In this document: positions 6,246 to 14,487 of the stretch, in pieces | Position numbering within the stretch: the stretch's first letter is position 1 | Layout of the letters: each line of letters starts with the position of its first letter | Assembly: GCA_963997925.1 (NCBI GenBank) | Contig: CAXEOX010000075.1 | Location: forward strand, 1 to 15,345 | Reading direction: 5' to 3' | Source: UBA11650 sp963997925 | Lineage (GTDB): Bacteria > Chloroflexota > Dehalococcoidia > Lucifugimonadales > UBA3495 | DNA length: 15,345 nucleotides | Notes under the pieces: model-generated | What the model was told of the DNA's origin: nothing | The model's database searches: none | The model's input: the letters and a program-made list of their open reading frames with translations, nothing else | Translations under genes and position numbers: made by a program

Positions 6246-6989
6246 ATGCCCAACTACGCAGTGACCCTGCTCTCCGGGGGCCTGGATTCCACTACGGTCG
6301 CGGTTCAAGCCTTACAAGAATCCAATAACCTATCAGCCATCACCTTCCACTACGGTCAGAGTCACAGCAAGGAAGTCGACTGCGCTCAAGAGATCGCCGG
6401 AGTCCTAGGCATCCAACACCAACTGCTGGACATTTCCTTTCTTGGACAGGTTGCCTGGTACTCCGCCCTAACCAACCCAGACCGCTTCCCGGTACCCGAG
6501 AACCGTTCCCTGGACCAGATGGGAACCAGCATCCCCATAACCTACGTGCCCCTCCGCAACACCATCTTTCTGTCTCTGGCCGCCGCCTACCTGGAGAGCC
6601 GGGTGCTGTACGCCATCGAGAAAGACGGCGTTTCCCCCGATGAAGTGGAAGCCCAACTCTATATGGCTCCCAACGCCATCGATTACAGCGGCTATCCCGA
6701 CTGCCGCCCCGAATACTTTGAGAAGATGACCGATACCTTGGACTACGGCAGCAAGCTGTGGACCGAATACAAGATCCCGATCCAAGTGAAAACCCCAATC
6801 ATCGAGCTGTCGAAGATGGAGATTGTGAAGCTTGGCCTGCGCCTTAAAGCCCCTCTGGAGCTAACCTGGAGTTGTTACCAGGGAGGCGAGGCCCCCTGCG
6901 GAAGCTGCGACAGTTGTTTGCTTAGGGCTAAAGGATTCGACGAAGCCGGCGTTCCGGACCCGGCCCTCACCTACCGTAGGCAAAGTTAA
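6246..6989 (+). CDS. queC: 7-cyano-7-deazaguanine (preQ0) synthase
   Basis: ATP-dependent conversion of 7-carboxy-7-deazaguanine to preQ0. The 247-residue protein has the PP-loop ATP motif SGGLDST (10-16), the substrate region APNAIDYSGYPDCRPEYF, and four zinc cysteines C210, C218, C221 and C224 in a CYQGGEAPCGSCDSC arrangement. Compared with the common ~220-235 residue QueC, there is an extra acidic piece of about 15-20 residues (near 122-140, AIEKDGVSPDEVEAQ) just before the substrate loop. It starts 3 nt after the queD stop and ends 3 nt before queE. Confidence 0.93.
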   Translation: MPNYAVTLLSGGLDSTTVAVQALQESNNLSAITFHYGQSHSKEVDCAQEIAGVLGIQHQLLDISFLGQVAWYSALTNPDRFPVPENRSLDQMGTSIPITYVPLRNTIFLSLAAAYLESRVLYAIEKDGVSPDEVEAQLYMAPNAIDYSGYPDCRPEYFEKMTDTLDYGSKLWTEYKIPIQVKTPIIELSKMEIVKLGLRLKAPLELTWSCYQGGEAPCGSCDSCLLRAKGFDEAGVPDPALTYRRQS

Positions 6990-6992
6990 CCC

Positions 6993-7700
6993 ATGCTTCG
7001 CTTAAGCCGGCAGTCCTTCGGTAAGCCAGAAATCTTCCACTCCCTGCAAGGGGAAGGGGCGTCAATCGGAGCCGCCACCGTCTTTCTGCGTCTCGCTCTG
7101 TGCAATCTTTCATGCACTTGGTGCGACACCAAGTACACCTGGGACTGGGAGAACTACAACTATAAGAAAGAGGTCATGGCCCTGGGGGTAGAAGAGGTCC
7201 GGAAGGCTATCCTCTCCTACGACTGCCCCCACCTAGTTATCACCGGCGGAGAACCCATGTTGCAGCAGATGGAACTGATCCCGTTGGTATCCAGTTTGAA
7301 GCAACAGGGATTCTACTTCGAGGTAGAAACAAACGGCACCATCCCTCCCCTACCTGAGATGGAGCGTGACATCGACCAGTGGAACGTCTCGCCCAAGCTC
7401 GGCACTTCTGGCAACCGAGAGCACCGGCGGCTGGTTCCCAGCACACTGGAAAGCTTCTCCAGCATCCCCGGCGCCTACTTCAAGTTCGTGATTGTGGAGC
7501 CTCAAGACATAGAAGAAGTATGCGAACTGGCTGAGAGGTACGACATACCTCCCCAGCGAATCATCCTGCTCCCCGAAGGCCGGAAGCTAGAGGTTCTCCG
7601 AACCCGGAACCAGTGGGTAAGCGAGGCCTGCGTCAAGCACGGCTTCCGGTTTTCGCCCCGGCTCCACATTCTGTTGTGGGGCGACGAACGGGGGCGGTAG
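6993..7700 (+). CDS. queE: 7-carboxy-7-deazaguanine synthase (radical SAM)
   Basis: Radical SAM enzyme that contracts the ring of 6-carboxytetrahydropterin to 7-carboxy-7-deazaguanine. The 235-residue protein carries EIFHSLQGEG (13-22) and the 4Fe-4S motif CNLSCTWC (C37, C41, C44) in the CxxxCxxC form, followed by DTKYTWD, then the SAM-binding GGEPML and a FEVETNGT stretch. Last gene of queF-queD-queC-queE. The operon ends at the palindromic repeat just downstream. Confidence 0.94.
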   Translation: MLRLSRQSFGKPEIFHSLQGEGASIGAATVFLRLALCNLSCTWCDTKYTWDWENYNYKKEVMALGVEEVRKAILSYDCPHLVITGGEPMLQQMELIPLVSSLKQQGFYFEVETNGTIPPLPEMERDIDQWNVSPKLGTSGNREHRRLVPSTLESFSSIPGAYFKFVIVEPQDIEEVCELAERYDIPPQRIILLPEGRKLEVLRTRNQWVSEACVKHGFRFSPRLHILLWGDERGR

Positions 7701-7715
7701 CGGCGAGGGAGAACG

Positions 7716-7750
7716 AAATCCCCCCAACCCCCTTTACGAAAGGGGGCTAG
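7716..7750. repeat. REP-like palindromic repeat, copy 1; also the que-operon terminator
   Basis: A 35-nt element. Its core CCCCCTTT (7728-7735) pairs with AAAGGGGG (7739-7746) around ACG, preceded by an AAATCCCCCCAA flank. CTAGTTTTC follows on the + strand, so the hairpin can terminate the que transcript. It overlaps the last codons of the convergent MmgE/PrpD gene. A nearly identical 36-nt copy lies at 9205-9240 in reverse orientation. Confidence 0.85.
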
Positions 7751-9099
7751 TTTTCTCCCAATAGGGCAGTCAGTTCTCCAACATCTCCCAGCGTGTCCAA
7801 CTTGGCTACCGTGTCTATAACCTGCTTGGTCCTCGCCTCTCCCAGCACATCTCCTGCGATGAACCTGAATTTGCCCACCAGTTCTTCGTGGTTCACTGGA
7901 TTTTTGGCATCGCCGCGCTGGACGGTGACGCTTCCTTCCAGGATTCGTCCATCGCTCAATGAAACCGCCACTCGAGCGGCTGGATAGTCGTAGCGGCGAA
8001 AGCTCATGTCCTCATCGGCCACCACTTCTACCCGCTGGGCAAGCTGCCGGATCTGAGAGTTCGAGACTTGCTGGGGATAGAACGATGTAACGTCGGCGCT
8101 ACCCCGGACCACCATGGCGGCCACGGCGTAGGGGATGGAGAACTTGGCGGCCAGCATGTTTTCCGGCTCGGGGTCCGCCATTATCAGAGCTAAGGGCGGG
8201 GCTTCCACCTTCACGTGGCTGACGTCATGTGGACCGAACTCTTCCTTTTGGAGCAACGACTGGACAGCGTCCAAAACAGGATGGTTGTACAAGCAGCAAG
8301 CGTGAAATTTGAAATAGTTGCGCTGGATCCGATAAAAACCCGGTTCACCCAGACCATCCACCACGGCATCCCGGTCGAATCCATTGCCAATGACGGACTG
8401 GTACAGGTCAGCCGGGCCGTCCTTGAGGCCAGTAAACCCGCACTCACCCAGATGCGCCGCCAGGATACCCTGAAAGCCTGACCGGCCGGGATACAGATTG
8501 CGTATCGTCGCCCCCTCCAGGCACGGGGTCCAAGTATTGGCCGGACTCATGGAGACGGCCAGATTCATCGCCGTTCTGGTCTGTCCGGCGTCGTATCCCA
8601 GCAACCTGGCCGTCGCGGCAGCCGTGCCCATGGTCCCCCAGGTACCGTGAGAGTGAATCTCATCCTTGGTAACCGTGGCGCTACCGATCCGCGACGTAAC
8701 TTCGTATCCGGCGATGATGCTCTCCAGCAACTCCTTCCCGCTGCTTCCCCGGTCCTCAGCCACGGCAATCGCCCCCGGGCTAACGTGGATCGACGGATGG
8801 CCACCACCCAACCGAGACCCCTCGTCCATCTCCAAAGCAACCCCGGCAGTAGCGTTGACCAGAGCGGCGAACATTGGCTGCACTTTGCCTGCGTGGCCGA
8901 ACAAAGAACAGTTTCCACTTCCGGTGGAAAGCGCGAACCGGGCGAAGTTGGCGTTCTCAGCCATCCTGCTGCCAGCCAAGATAGCGCCGATAGTATCCAG
9001 CACCACGTTCTTGGCGGCAGTTACTGTCGATTCGTCCAAATCTTCCAAGTTAATACCAGAAACGAATCCGGCTAATCGGTCTAGATAATCCGAGGACAT
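7747..9099 (-). CDS. MmgE/PrpD family protein
   Basis: A 450-residue protein of the MmgE/PrpD family, which includes 2-methylcitrate dehydratase, cis-aconitate decarboxylase and related enzymes acting on small tri- and dicarboxylates in the cytoplasm. The N-terminal helical domain contains AKNVVLDTIGAILAGS and the central region DEGSRLGGGHPSIHVSPGAIAVAE, followed by IHSHGTWGTMGTAAATARLLG, all typical. The C-terminal half (KFSIPYAVAAMV near 340) is complete. The ATG at 9099 has AGGAGGG 5 nt upstream. The family is functionally broad, so the exact substrate cannot be read from the sequence; a carboxylic acid is likely. It converges on queE and is bracketed by inverted copies of a palindromic repeat. 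Confidence 0.9.
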   Translation of the reverse strand: MSSDYLDRLAGFVSGINLEDLDESTVTAAKNVVLDTIGAILAGSRMAENANFARFALSTGSGNCSLFGHAGKVQPMFAALVNATAGVALEMDEGSRLGGGHPSIHVSPGAIAVAEDRGSSGKELLESIIAGYEVTSRIGSATVTKDEIHSHGTWGTMGTAAATARLLGYDAGQTRTAMNLAVSMSPANTWTPCLEGATIRNLYPGRSGFQGILAAHLGECGFTGLKDGPADLYQSVIGNGFDRDAVVDGLGEPGFYRIQRNYFKFHACCLYNHPVLDAVQSLLQKEEFGPHDVSHVKVEAPPLALIMADPEPENMLAAKFSIPYAVAAMVVRGSADVTSFYPQQVSNSQIRQLAQRVEVVADEDMSFRRYDYPAARVAVSLSDGRILEGSVTVQRGDAKNPVNHEELVGKFRFIAGDVLGEARTKQVIDTVAKLDTLGDVGELTALLGEN

Positions 9100-9204
9100 G
9101 GCACCCTCCTGAGATACGATCAGACCTTCACTCCACGGCTATTCTATCAAGCTCTCTTGCCTGCATCAGACAGGCTCCACTAGCGGTCAAAAAACCGCAC
9201 CCAG

Positions 9205-9240
9205 CTAGCCCCCCTTTCGTAAAGGGGGTTGGGGGGATTT
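9205..9240. repeat. REP-like palindromic repeat, copy 2 (inverted)
   Basis: This 36-nt element is the reverse complement of the copy at 7716-7750 except for one extra G:C in the terminal run. The core CCCCCTTT (9210-9217) pairs with AAAGGGGG (9221-9228). It lies about 105 nt upstream of the MmgE/PrpD start. A smaller hairpin (GCGGT/ACCGC, 9183-9198) sits next to it. No transposase or target duplication is visible. Confidence 0.85.
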
Positions 9241-9302
9241 CCCCCGTCTCCAAAACCACCCGCCTATACAACACTCGCCTCATTGGGCATAATTAGCGGA
9301 CT

Positions 9303-9461
9303 ATGGGAGAGCATCACCACCATCACGCGCCCGCCTTGCTCGACAACCTGCGTCAGGATATGCCCTTCTGGCGGAAGGTCCGGTTGGTATTGGCCAACAA
9401 CTTCATCAAGATAAAGTCTCGGCAAAACTGTTGCGGTAATCTGGGACAGCCCGGTTGTTGA
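9303..9461 (+). CDS. Small His- and Cys-rich protein of 52 residues
   Basis: A short frame beginning MGEHHHHHAPALLDNLRQD and ending NCCGNLGQPGC. Five consecutive histidines at the N-terminus, a central basic/aliphatic helix (FWRKVRLVLANNFIKIK) and a closing CC-x6-C cluster suggest a metal-binding peptide. I cannot name the family with certainty, though the CCGN-x-G-x-PGC ending looks like a conserved signature. There is no Shine-Dalgarno; CATAAT at 9288-9293 lies about 9 nt before the ATG, which would suit a leaderless transcript. A good -35 is not seen. It may be a metal chaperone or regulator, but this is only inference. The TGA stop is preceded by Cys; readthrough would add only 11 residues before another TGA. 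Confidence 0.6.
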   Translation: MGEHHHHHAPALLDNLRQDMPFWRKVRLVLANNFIKIKSRQNCCGNLGQPGC

Positions 9462-9524
9462 AAGGGTAGCGCCGCTCAGTCCGGTTCGGATTGCTGAACA
9501 AATAGGCCAATCCCGGAAGGATTA

Positions 9525-10388
9525 CTATCTAGCCCCGGTCGCTCCGGCGAGTCCGATACCTTGCCACCAATGACGCCCTCTTCCCCGCCTGCGCCGCGTG
9601 AACCCCAGCCTCGTCAACTGCATGCCGAAACTGCGCTGTCCCAGCGCGTCTTGCCCGGTATCCTGGCACCATTGCACGTACTCGTCGTAGAGCCCACCTG
9701 CGATAGTCTGGGAATCGTGTCCCACCATGCACTTGGCGCCGATGAACTGGGACACCGGATCGGAGGGCGAAGCCGCCTCCATGAACTCCCGGCGGATCGA
9801 GCTCACATCTGGGGCTTCCTCGGTTCGGGGGCGGGACGCGGATTTGGGGGGAGGCTGCTTAGCCTGTTCGGCCAAGTATGCCAGTAGCTCCAGATATTTC
9901 TCCAGACCGCCGAAATCGTCCCAGAAAACCGTCTTTCCGTCCAACTCCGAAGCGTCCAAAGAAAAGGAGATTGAGCCGACTTTAAAGCTACGGCGGAAAC
10001 CCAGTGGACAGGACCAAGTAGGGGTCAACATCCTCCGGCGCATCGAGTTGTTGAGAAGATAGATGGCGCACCGGGCCGCTTTCCGGTCTTGGTCTGGGTC
10101 CTGCAACGGCGGACCGTCGTACACCGATTCCAACGTGCGATGGGCCTGGAGCACGGAAAAAGCGAAGGCGGCGCGCACCTGGTTAGTCGCGCCGCGGAAC
10201 AAGTCCTCTTCGCCATGCAGTTCCAGGGGATTGAAAATCTCCACCACCCGGCCCGAATCCGAGGTGACCGCAGCCCGGCCCGTCGGCAGATGAGCAGTAG
10301 TAATCAAGCCCTTCTTCACCGCCGTCCAGACGGCGATAGCCAGGGCCAGATTCTCCCTAACCATGCTGATTTCCAGAACTGGCTCCAT
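9525..10388 (-). CDS. Hypothetical protein with P4-primase-like C-terminal domain
   Basis: A 287-residue protein in two parts. The N-terminal ~175 residues are alpha/beta and unrecognised (for example FRGATNQVRAAFAFSVLQAH at 64-83). A Pro/charged linker (about 189-207) leads to a C-terminal 80 residues resembling the winged-helix end of P4-type phage/plasmid primases: SQFIGAKCMVG, then LYDEYVQWCQDTGQ (233-246), then FGMQLTRLGF (254-263), a run of arginines and HWWQGIGL. No helicase or primase catalytic motifs are present, so it is not a primase. DNA binding is plausible. The ATG at 10388 is weakly supported by GGCGGCAGCAGG directly upstream; a second Met at codon 9 is possible. It may derive from a mobile element, but no integrase or att site is seen. 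Confidence 0.7.
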   Translation of the reverse strand: MEPVLEISMVRENLALAIAVWTAVKKGLITTAHLPTGRAAVTSDSGRVVEIFNPLELHGEEDLFRGATNQVRAAFAFSVLQAHRTLESVYDGPPLQDPDQDRKAARCAIYLLNNSMRRRMLTPTWSCPLGFRRSFKVGSISFSLDASELDGKTVFWDDFGGLEKYLELLAYLAEQAKQPPPKSASRPRTEEAPDVSSIRREFMEAASPSDPVSQFIGAKCMVGHDSQTIAGGLYDEYVQWCQDTGQDALGQRSFGMQLTRLGFTRRRRGRGRHWWQGIGLAGATGAR

Positions 10389-10440
10389 CCTGCTGCCGCC
10401 TGACTTGTTCTTTAGATCCAGGGGTCTGAGTAGGGGCCTC

Positions 10441-11412
10441 TTAGGCGTTGATATCCATCACGACTTTGATGACGTTGTCCTGATGATGCTCGTACATGTC
10501 ATAGGCATTCTGAACGTCGGAAAGGCCCGTGCGATGGGTGATGAGCGGGCCGGGATCGCACCAGCCCCGCTCTCGCAGACCAACAATCTCCCGGATGTGG
10601 GCGATGGGGTCACCGCTGCGAGCTCCAGTGGTGGGTATGATGCGAGGCTGTAGCTCCAACAGCAGATTGTGCTCGATGGGCACCATATGGTCAGTCTGAA
10701 CTCCGAAGATAATCACGGTGCCAAACTGGCGGATCAATCTGAAAGCCATGTTGAAGGTGTCCGGATATCCGGCGGCCTCTACCACCACGTCGGGTCCTAC
10801 ACCATCGGTGATTTCCAAAACCGCCTGTCCAATCTCGTCCCGGCTGGGGTTGATTGTATGCGTGGCGCCCATCTCTATCGACTTTTCTAGGCGATTATCA
10901 AGCAGGTCGGCTCCAATCACGGTGCGTGCGCCCATCCGCGAGGTTATCATCGTGAAGCTGAGGCCGATGCTCCCCTGCCCCAGAACCAAGACCGTCTTGC
11001 CCAGCAAGTTCGGCATCTGCTGACAAGAGTAAAGGACGGTGCCTGAAGGCTGACACATCAACCACTCGTCCAGATTGCCTTCGTCCGGCAAAAGAGCGAT
11101 ACGCTCCGGCCCGGAAACGATGTATTCCGCCAATCCCCCGGCGTCTCCGCTGGGAATAACGATAGCTCTTTTCCCCACGGGGAAGCCGTCGGTCCGGCTC
11201 TCCACGATGGTTCCGGCCACCTCATGGCAGGGCTTTCCGGGAGCGAAGGGATAGTGATCCTCTGAGAGGATCGGACCGTAGCTATGCCGGATGTCACTGC
11301 CACAAACCGAAACCCGCTCGATCTTGATAAGACATTGGCCGTCTTGAGGAGTCGGAGTTTCGGTCTCAACAAATTCAAAATGCTTGGGGGCGGTTAGTCT
11401 CACTGCTTTCAT
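10441..11412 (-). CDS. Zinc-type alcohol/polyol dehydrogenase-like protein, structural zinc lobe absent
   Basis: A 323-residue medium-chain dehydrogenase/reductase. The GroES-like domain shows the catalytic-zinc residues C37 (VSVCGSD) and H63-E64 (PCHEVAG). The Rossmann domain has VLVLGQGSIGLSF followed by an acidic residue (GADLLD), suggesting NAD(H). Between AIVIPSGDAG and GLAEYIV the four-cysteine structural zinc lobe is missing, and the usual Glu-Pro zinc/ligand site is Gln-Pro (CQPSG). It probably oxidises a hydroxy compound, but the substrate is unknown. I chose ATG 11412 because GGAGGAAA (11428-11421) lies upstream, though 11 nt away; the frame is also open from a GTG at 11448. It is divergent from the flavoprotein gene, suggesting a shared pathway. 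Confidence 0.85.
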   Translation of the reverse strand: MKAVRLTAPKHFEFVETETPTPQDGQCLIKIERVSVCGSDIRHSYGPILSEDHYPFAPGKPCHEVAGTIVESRTDGFPVGKRAIVIPSGDAGGLAEYIVSGPERIALLPDEGNLDEWLMCQPSGTVLYSCQQMPNLLGKTVLVLGQGSIGLSFTMITSRMGARTVIGADLLDNRLEKSIEMGATHTINPSRDEIGQAVLEITDGVGPDVVVEAAGYPDTFNMAFRLIRQFGTVIIFGVQTDHMVPIEHNLLLELQPRIIPTTGARSGDPIAHIREIVGLRERGWCDPGPLITHRTGLSDVQNAYDMYEHHQDNVIKVVMDINA

Positions 11413-11571
11413 ATAGCCTGTTTCCTCCAGCACCGATGGTTGATTCACTCTGTCGATTCAGTCTGTATCTTAATATGCCAAAGGCCCTTCGGCAACCTGA
11501 TGGATATCAAAGACCTCCGCCCCCGTCCACCCATAGGAAAGATCGTCTTCCAGTTTGACCCATCGGTTTTC

Positions 11572-11600
11572 TTGAGACTTGACTTACCAGCCGCTATCAT
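11572..11600 (+). promoter_or_regulatory. Putative promoter of the flavoprotein-MFS operon
   Basis: TTGAGA (11572-11577), a 17-nt spacer and TATCAT (11595-11600) form a sigma70-type promoter. The -10 is identical to that of the que promoter. The start would be near 11607, giving a leader of about 47 nt. The 241-nt divergent gap 11413-11653 holds no gene; I see no clear operator palindrome or minus-strand promoter in it. Confidence 0.55.
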
Positions 11601-11653
11601 TAGGCTGACGATTCGATCGAACACAAAGTTAGTTAATGCACTGGAGGTGCGTC

Positions 11654-13144
11654 TTGGCAAATAGTTACGACGTTATTGTAGTTGGCGCCGGAAACGCCGC
11701 CCTTTCTGCGGCCATGGCAGCCAAAGAGAATTGTGATTCCGTGCTGGTGGTGGAGAAAGCTCCGGAGTTCTTCAGAGGTGGGAATACTTACTTCACCGGT
11801 GGCATCATTCGTTTCGCCTTCGATGACCTTGAAGACATCAAGCAAGTGATTCCCGACATGTCGCCCACCGAGCAGGCAGGTGTCGAGGTAGGCAGCTACA
11901 CCGAGAACCAATTCTACGACGACATGATGCGGGTAACCCAGGGAATGTCCGACCCGGACCTAGCCCAAATCTTGGTCAGCCAGTCGTTCCCCACCATGAA
12001 GTGGCTTACCGAGAAGGGTGTCCGCTTCGTTCTTTCTTATGGCCGTCAGGCCTTTAAGGACGGAGACAAATACCGGTTCTGGGGCGGTCTATTGGTAGAA
12101 GCCGTCGGAGCTGGCAAGGGCCTTTCCGACCAGCAGTTCGATGCATGCCAAAAAGCCGGTATAGACGTACGCTATTCCACGCAGGGTGTGAAATTGCTCC
12201 AGAACGACAAGGGCGAGATTAGCGGATTGCGCGTCCAGGGCCCGGACGGGTTCGAAGATGTCCCTAGCAAAGCCGTGATTCTCGCTGCGGGCGGTTTCGA
12301 AGCCAACGCCGAGATGCGCTGCCGCTATCTGGGACCGGGCTGGGAAATGGTGAAAGTGCGGGGCATCCCCTACAACACCGGCGACGGCATCCGCATGGCG
12401 CTGGAAGTCGGAGCCCAAGCTCATGGTCACTGGAGCAGTTGCCACGCCGTAGCCTGGGACATGAACGCCCCGGCCTTCGGCGATCGCACTATCACCGAGT
12501 TGTTCCAGAAGCACTCCTATCCCTTCGGCGTCATGGTCAACCTCGACGGCAACCGGTATCTGGATGAAGGGGCCGACTTCCGAAATTACACCTACGTCAC
12601 CTACGGTCGGGCTCTGCTTGAACAGCCCAACGGACTGGGATTCCAGATCTTCGACGAGAAAGTAAAGCACCTGCTGCGGGACGAGTACCACATACAACAG
12701 GTAACCATGGCCGAGGCCAACACCATAGAAGAACTGGCCGCCAAACTAGACATCAATCCGGAAGGCTTAGTCAAGACCATCAAAGAATACAACGCCGCCG
12801 TCCAGCAGGACGTCCCCTACAACCCCACGGTCAAAGACGGTCGCGGCACCGTGGGCATCACCCCGCCCAAGACCAACTGGGCCCAGACCATCGACTCGCC
12901 TCCCTACGTGGGATACGCCGTAACCTGCGGTATCTCCTTCACCTTTGGTGGAGTGAAAATCAATACAAGGGGCCAAGTCGTAACCAACGGGCAGGATGCC
13001 ATCCCGGGCTTGTACGCCGCCGGTGAGATGGTGGGCGGCCTGTTCTACTACAACTATCCCGGTGGCTCCGGTCTCTCCGCCGGAATGGTCTTCGGCCGTC
13101 TGGCGGGTAACAGCGCCGCTCAGGACGTTAAGTCCAAGGCCTGA
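11654..13144 (+). CDS. FAD-dependent oxidoreductase, tricarballylate dehydrogenase (TcuA)-like
   Basis: A 496-residue flavoprotein of the fumarate reductase/succinate dehydrogenase flavoprotein superfamily. It has the N-terminal dinucleotide fold YDVIVVGAGNAALSAA (G11, G13) with VLVVEKAPE, a GGNTYFTGG segment typical of FAD-dependent tricarballylate dehydrogenases, a mid-protein AVILAAGGFEAN and the C-terminal FAD-binding end GLYAAGEMVGG with YPGGSGLSAGMVFGR. It likely oxidises a carboxylic acid or related compound in the cytoplasm; tricarballylate itself is not proven. The start is TTG 11654 because GGAGGTG (11643-11649) lies upstream at ideal spacing and the protein then begins MANSYDVIVVG; the ATG at 11636 lies before this ribosome-binding site. 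The MFS gene follows 8 nt downstream. Confidence 0.9.
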   Translation: MANSYDVIVVGAGNAALSAAMAAKENCDSVLVVEKAPEFFRGGNTYFTGGIIRFAFDDLEDIKQVIPDMSPTEQAGVEVGSYTENQFYDDMMRVTQGMSDPDLAQILVSQSFPTMKWLTEKGVRFVLSYGRQAFKDGDKYRFWGGLLVEAVGAGKGLSDQQFDACQKAGIDVRYSTQGVKLLQNDKGEISGLRVQGPDGFEDVPSKAVILAAGGFEANAEMRCRYLGPGWEMVKVRGIPYNTGDGIRMALEVGAQAHGHWSSCHAVAWDMNAPAFGDRTITELFQKHSYPFGVMVNLDGNRYLDEGADFRNYTYVTYGRALLEQPNGLGFQIFDEKVKHLLRDEYHIQQVTMAEANTIEELAAKLDINPEGLVKTIKEYNAAVQQDVPYNPTVKDGRGTVGITPPKTNWAQTIDSPPYVGYAVTCGISFTFGGVKINTRGQVVTNGQDAIPGLYAAGEMVGGLFYYNYPGGSGLSAGMVFGRLAGNSAAQDVKSKA

Positions 13145-13152
13145 CCAAGCAG

Positions 13153-14481
13153 ATGGCTGGCCCCGTCAAAAATAAGCCCCGTATCTTCTACGGGTGGTAC
13201 ATGGTTGCCGCCTTGATGTTCATCGCCTTGGTTACCACCGGAGCACGTAACGCCTTCGGGGTTTTCGTGATTCCGATGGAAGAGGAATTCGGATGGAACC
13301 GGACAACCGTCACTGCGGCCGGTTTCATCGGAGCGGTAGTAGCCGGGGTTATTCAACCGTTTTTAGGACGAATCTTCGACGCCACCGGCGGTCGAAAAAT
13401 CGTCATCTTAGGCCTCATTGGCGTTGGCGTAACATTGATCCTGCTCAGCCTGACTTTCCACATCATATTCTTGGTGTTAATGTTTGGCGTGTTCGCCTCT
13501 GTTTCCGCCGGCGGTGTGTCCATAAACAACACCAGCGCCATGCTAGCCCGGTGGTTCCGGCGCAGGCGGGCAACGGTCATGGGAATGAACGCAGCGGGAG
13601 CGTCGTTGGGCGGCATGGTTATGGTCCCATTCGCCATGTTTTTGCTTCAGGCCACCAGCTGGCGGCTTACTTGGGTTGCGTTGGGTGTGGTGATCTTGGT
13701 ATTGGCGGTCCCGTTGGCGTTTTTCTTTATCCGGGAATCCCCTGCCAAGCTAGGCCTGCAGCCCGATGGTGACGAAGATCCCGCCGATGGCTCCCCTACA
13801 GGGGGTTCCCAGCGAGGTCCCGGCCCATTAGAGGCCGATAGGTGGACGCAACCGTTCCGTTCCGCACCCTTCTGGCAGGTGTCCCTCTCCTACATGATCT
13901 GCGGCTCAACCACTTACATGCTATCGTTCCACTTCGTTCCGTACGCCGTCGATCGTGGCGTATCTCAAACCCTTGCAGCCACAATCATGGGAGTCATGCT
14001 GGGGTTGAACGTATTTGGGTCCCTGGGCGCAGGCCTACTGGCCGACCGGTTCGGTCGGAAGAACCTGTTGGCCGTTGTCTACCTCCTCCGGGGTTCCGGT
14101 TACATGATTCTGATACTGCCGGGCATATTGGGCCTGACTCTGCTATCCGGCACCTTTGGTCTGTGGATCTTCGCCCTGGTCATGGGGTTTTCCTGGTGGG
14201 CCACTCTTCCTCTGACAGCTTCTTTGACAGCGGACGTCTATGGCACCCGAACCTTGGGTACCATGAGCGGTATTTCCTTCGCCTTCCACCAGATCGGCGC
14301 AGCCTCCAGCGTCCTATTCGCTGCGATTCTTTACGATATAACCGGCTCCTATACCGTCCCCTTCCTTGCCGTCGGTTTATTACTGTTCCCGGCCGCCTTC
14401 TCCGCATTCAGCGTCAAAGAACGCAAGTATTCCTCCCGATACGTTTCCACACCGGCGGCAGGGGCCGCCACGGGAGACTGA
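13153..14481 (+). CDS. MFS transporter, oxalate/formate antiporter or monocarboxylate type
   Basis: A 442-residue inner-membrane carrier with about 12 hydrophobic segments. The start IFYGWYMVAALMF, and the motif-A loops GRIFDATGGRKI after helix 2 and DRFGRKN in the second half, are typical of the OxlT/monocarboxylate-transporter-like group of the major facilitator superfamily. A polar, Gly/Asp/Pro-rich central loop (about 205-232) separates the halves, and the C-terminus is cytoplasmic and Ala/Gly-rich. Only 8 nt separate it from the flavoprotein gene, so it most likely imports that enzyme's organic-acid substrate. In the tricarballylate operon of Salmonella a transporter likewise accompanies the dehydrogenase. 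The family call is firm and the substrate is inferred. Confidence 0.88.
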   Translation: MAGPVKNKPRIFYGWYMVAALMFIALVTTGARNAFGVFVIPMEEEFGWNRTTVTAAGFIGAVVAGVIQPFLGRIFDATGGRKIVILGLIGVGVTLILLSLTFHIIFLVLMFGVFASVSAGGVSINNTSAMLARWFRRRRATVMGMNAAGASLGGMVMVPFAMFLLQATSWRLTWVALGVVILVLAVPLAFFFIRESPAKLGLQPDGDEDPADGSPTGGSQRGPGPLEADRWTQPFRSAPFWQVSLSYMICGSTTYMLSFHFVPYAVDRGVSQTLAATIMGVMLGLNVFGSLGAGLLADRFGRKNLLAVVYLLRGSGYMILILPGILGLTLLSGTFGLWIFALVMGFSWWATLPLTASLTADVYGTRTLGTMSGISFAFHQIGAASSVLFAAILYDITGSYTVPFLAVGLLLFPAAFSAFSVKERKYSSRYVSTPAAGAATGD

Positions 14482-14487
14482 GTCAAC

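Noticed and set aside
9312..9326. Run of five histidines as a cloning tag
   Set aside because: The codons are mixed and the sequence continues into a natural-looking protein; there are only five His and no vector sequence around.
9459..9461. TGA after the last Cys of the 52-residue protein as selenocysteine
   Set aside because: Readthrough gives only 11 more residues before another TGA, and I see no good hairpin at SECIS distance.
12089..12697. A 202-residue minus-strand frame inside the flavoprotein gene
   Set aside because: It is a shadow of the well-conserved FAD protein on the other strand.
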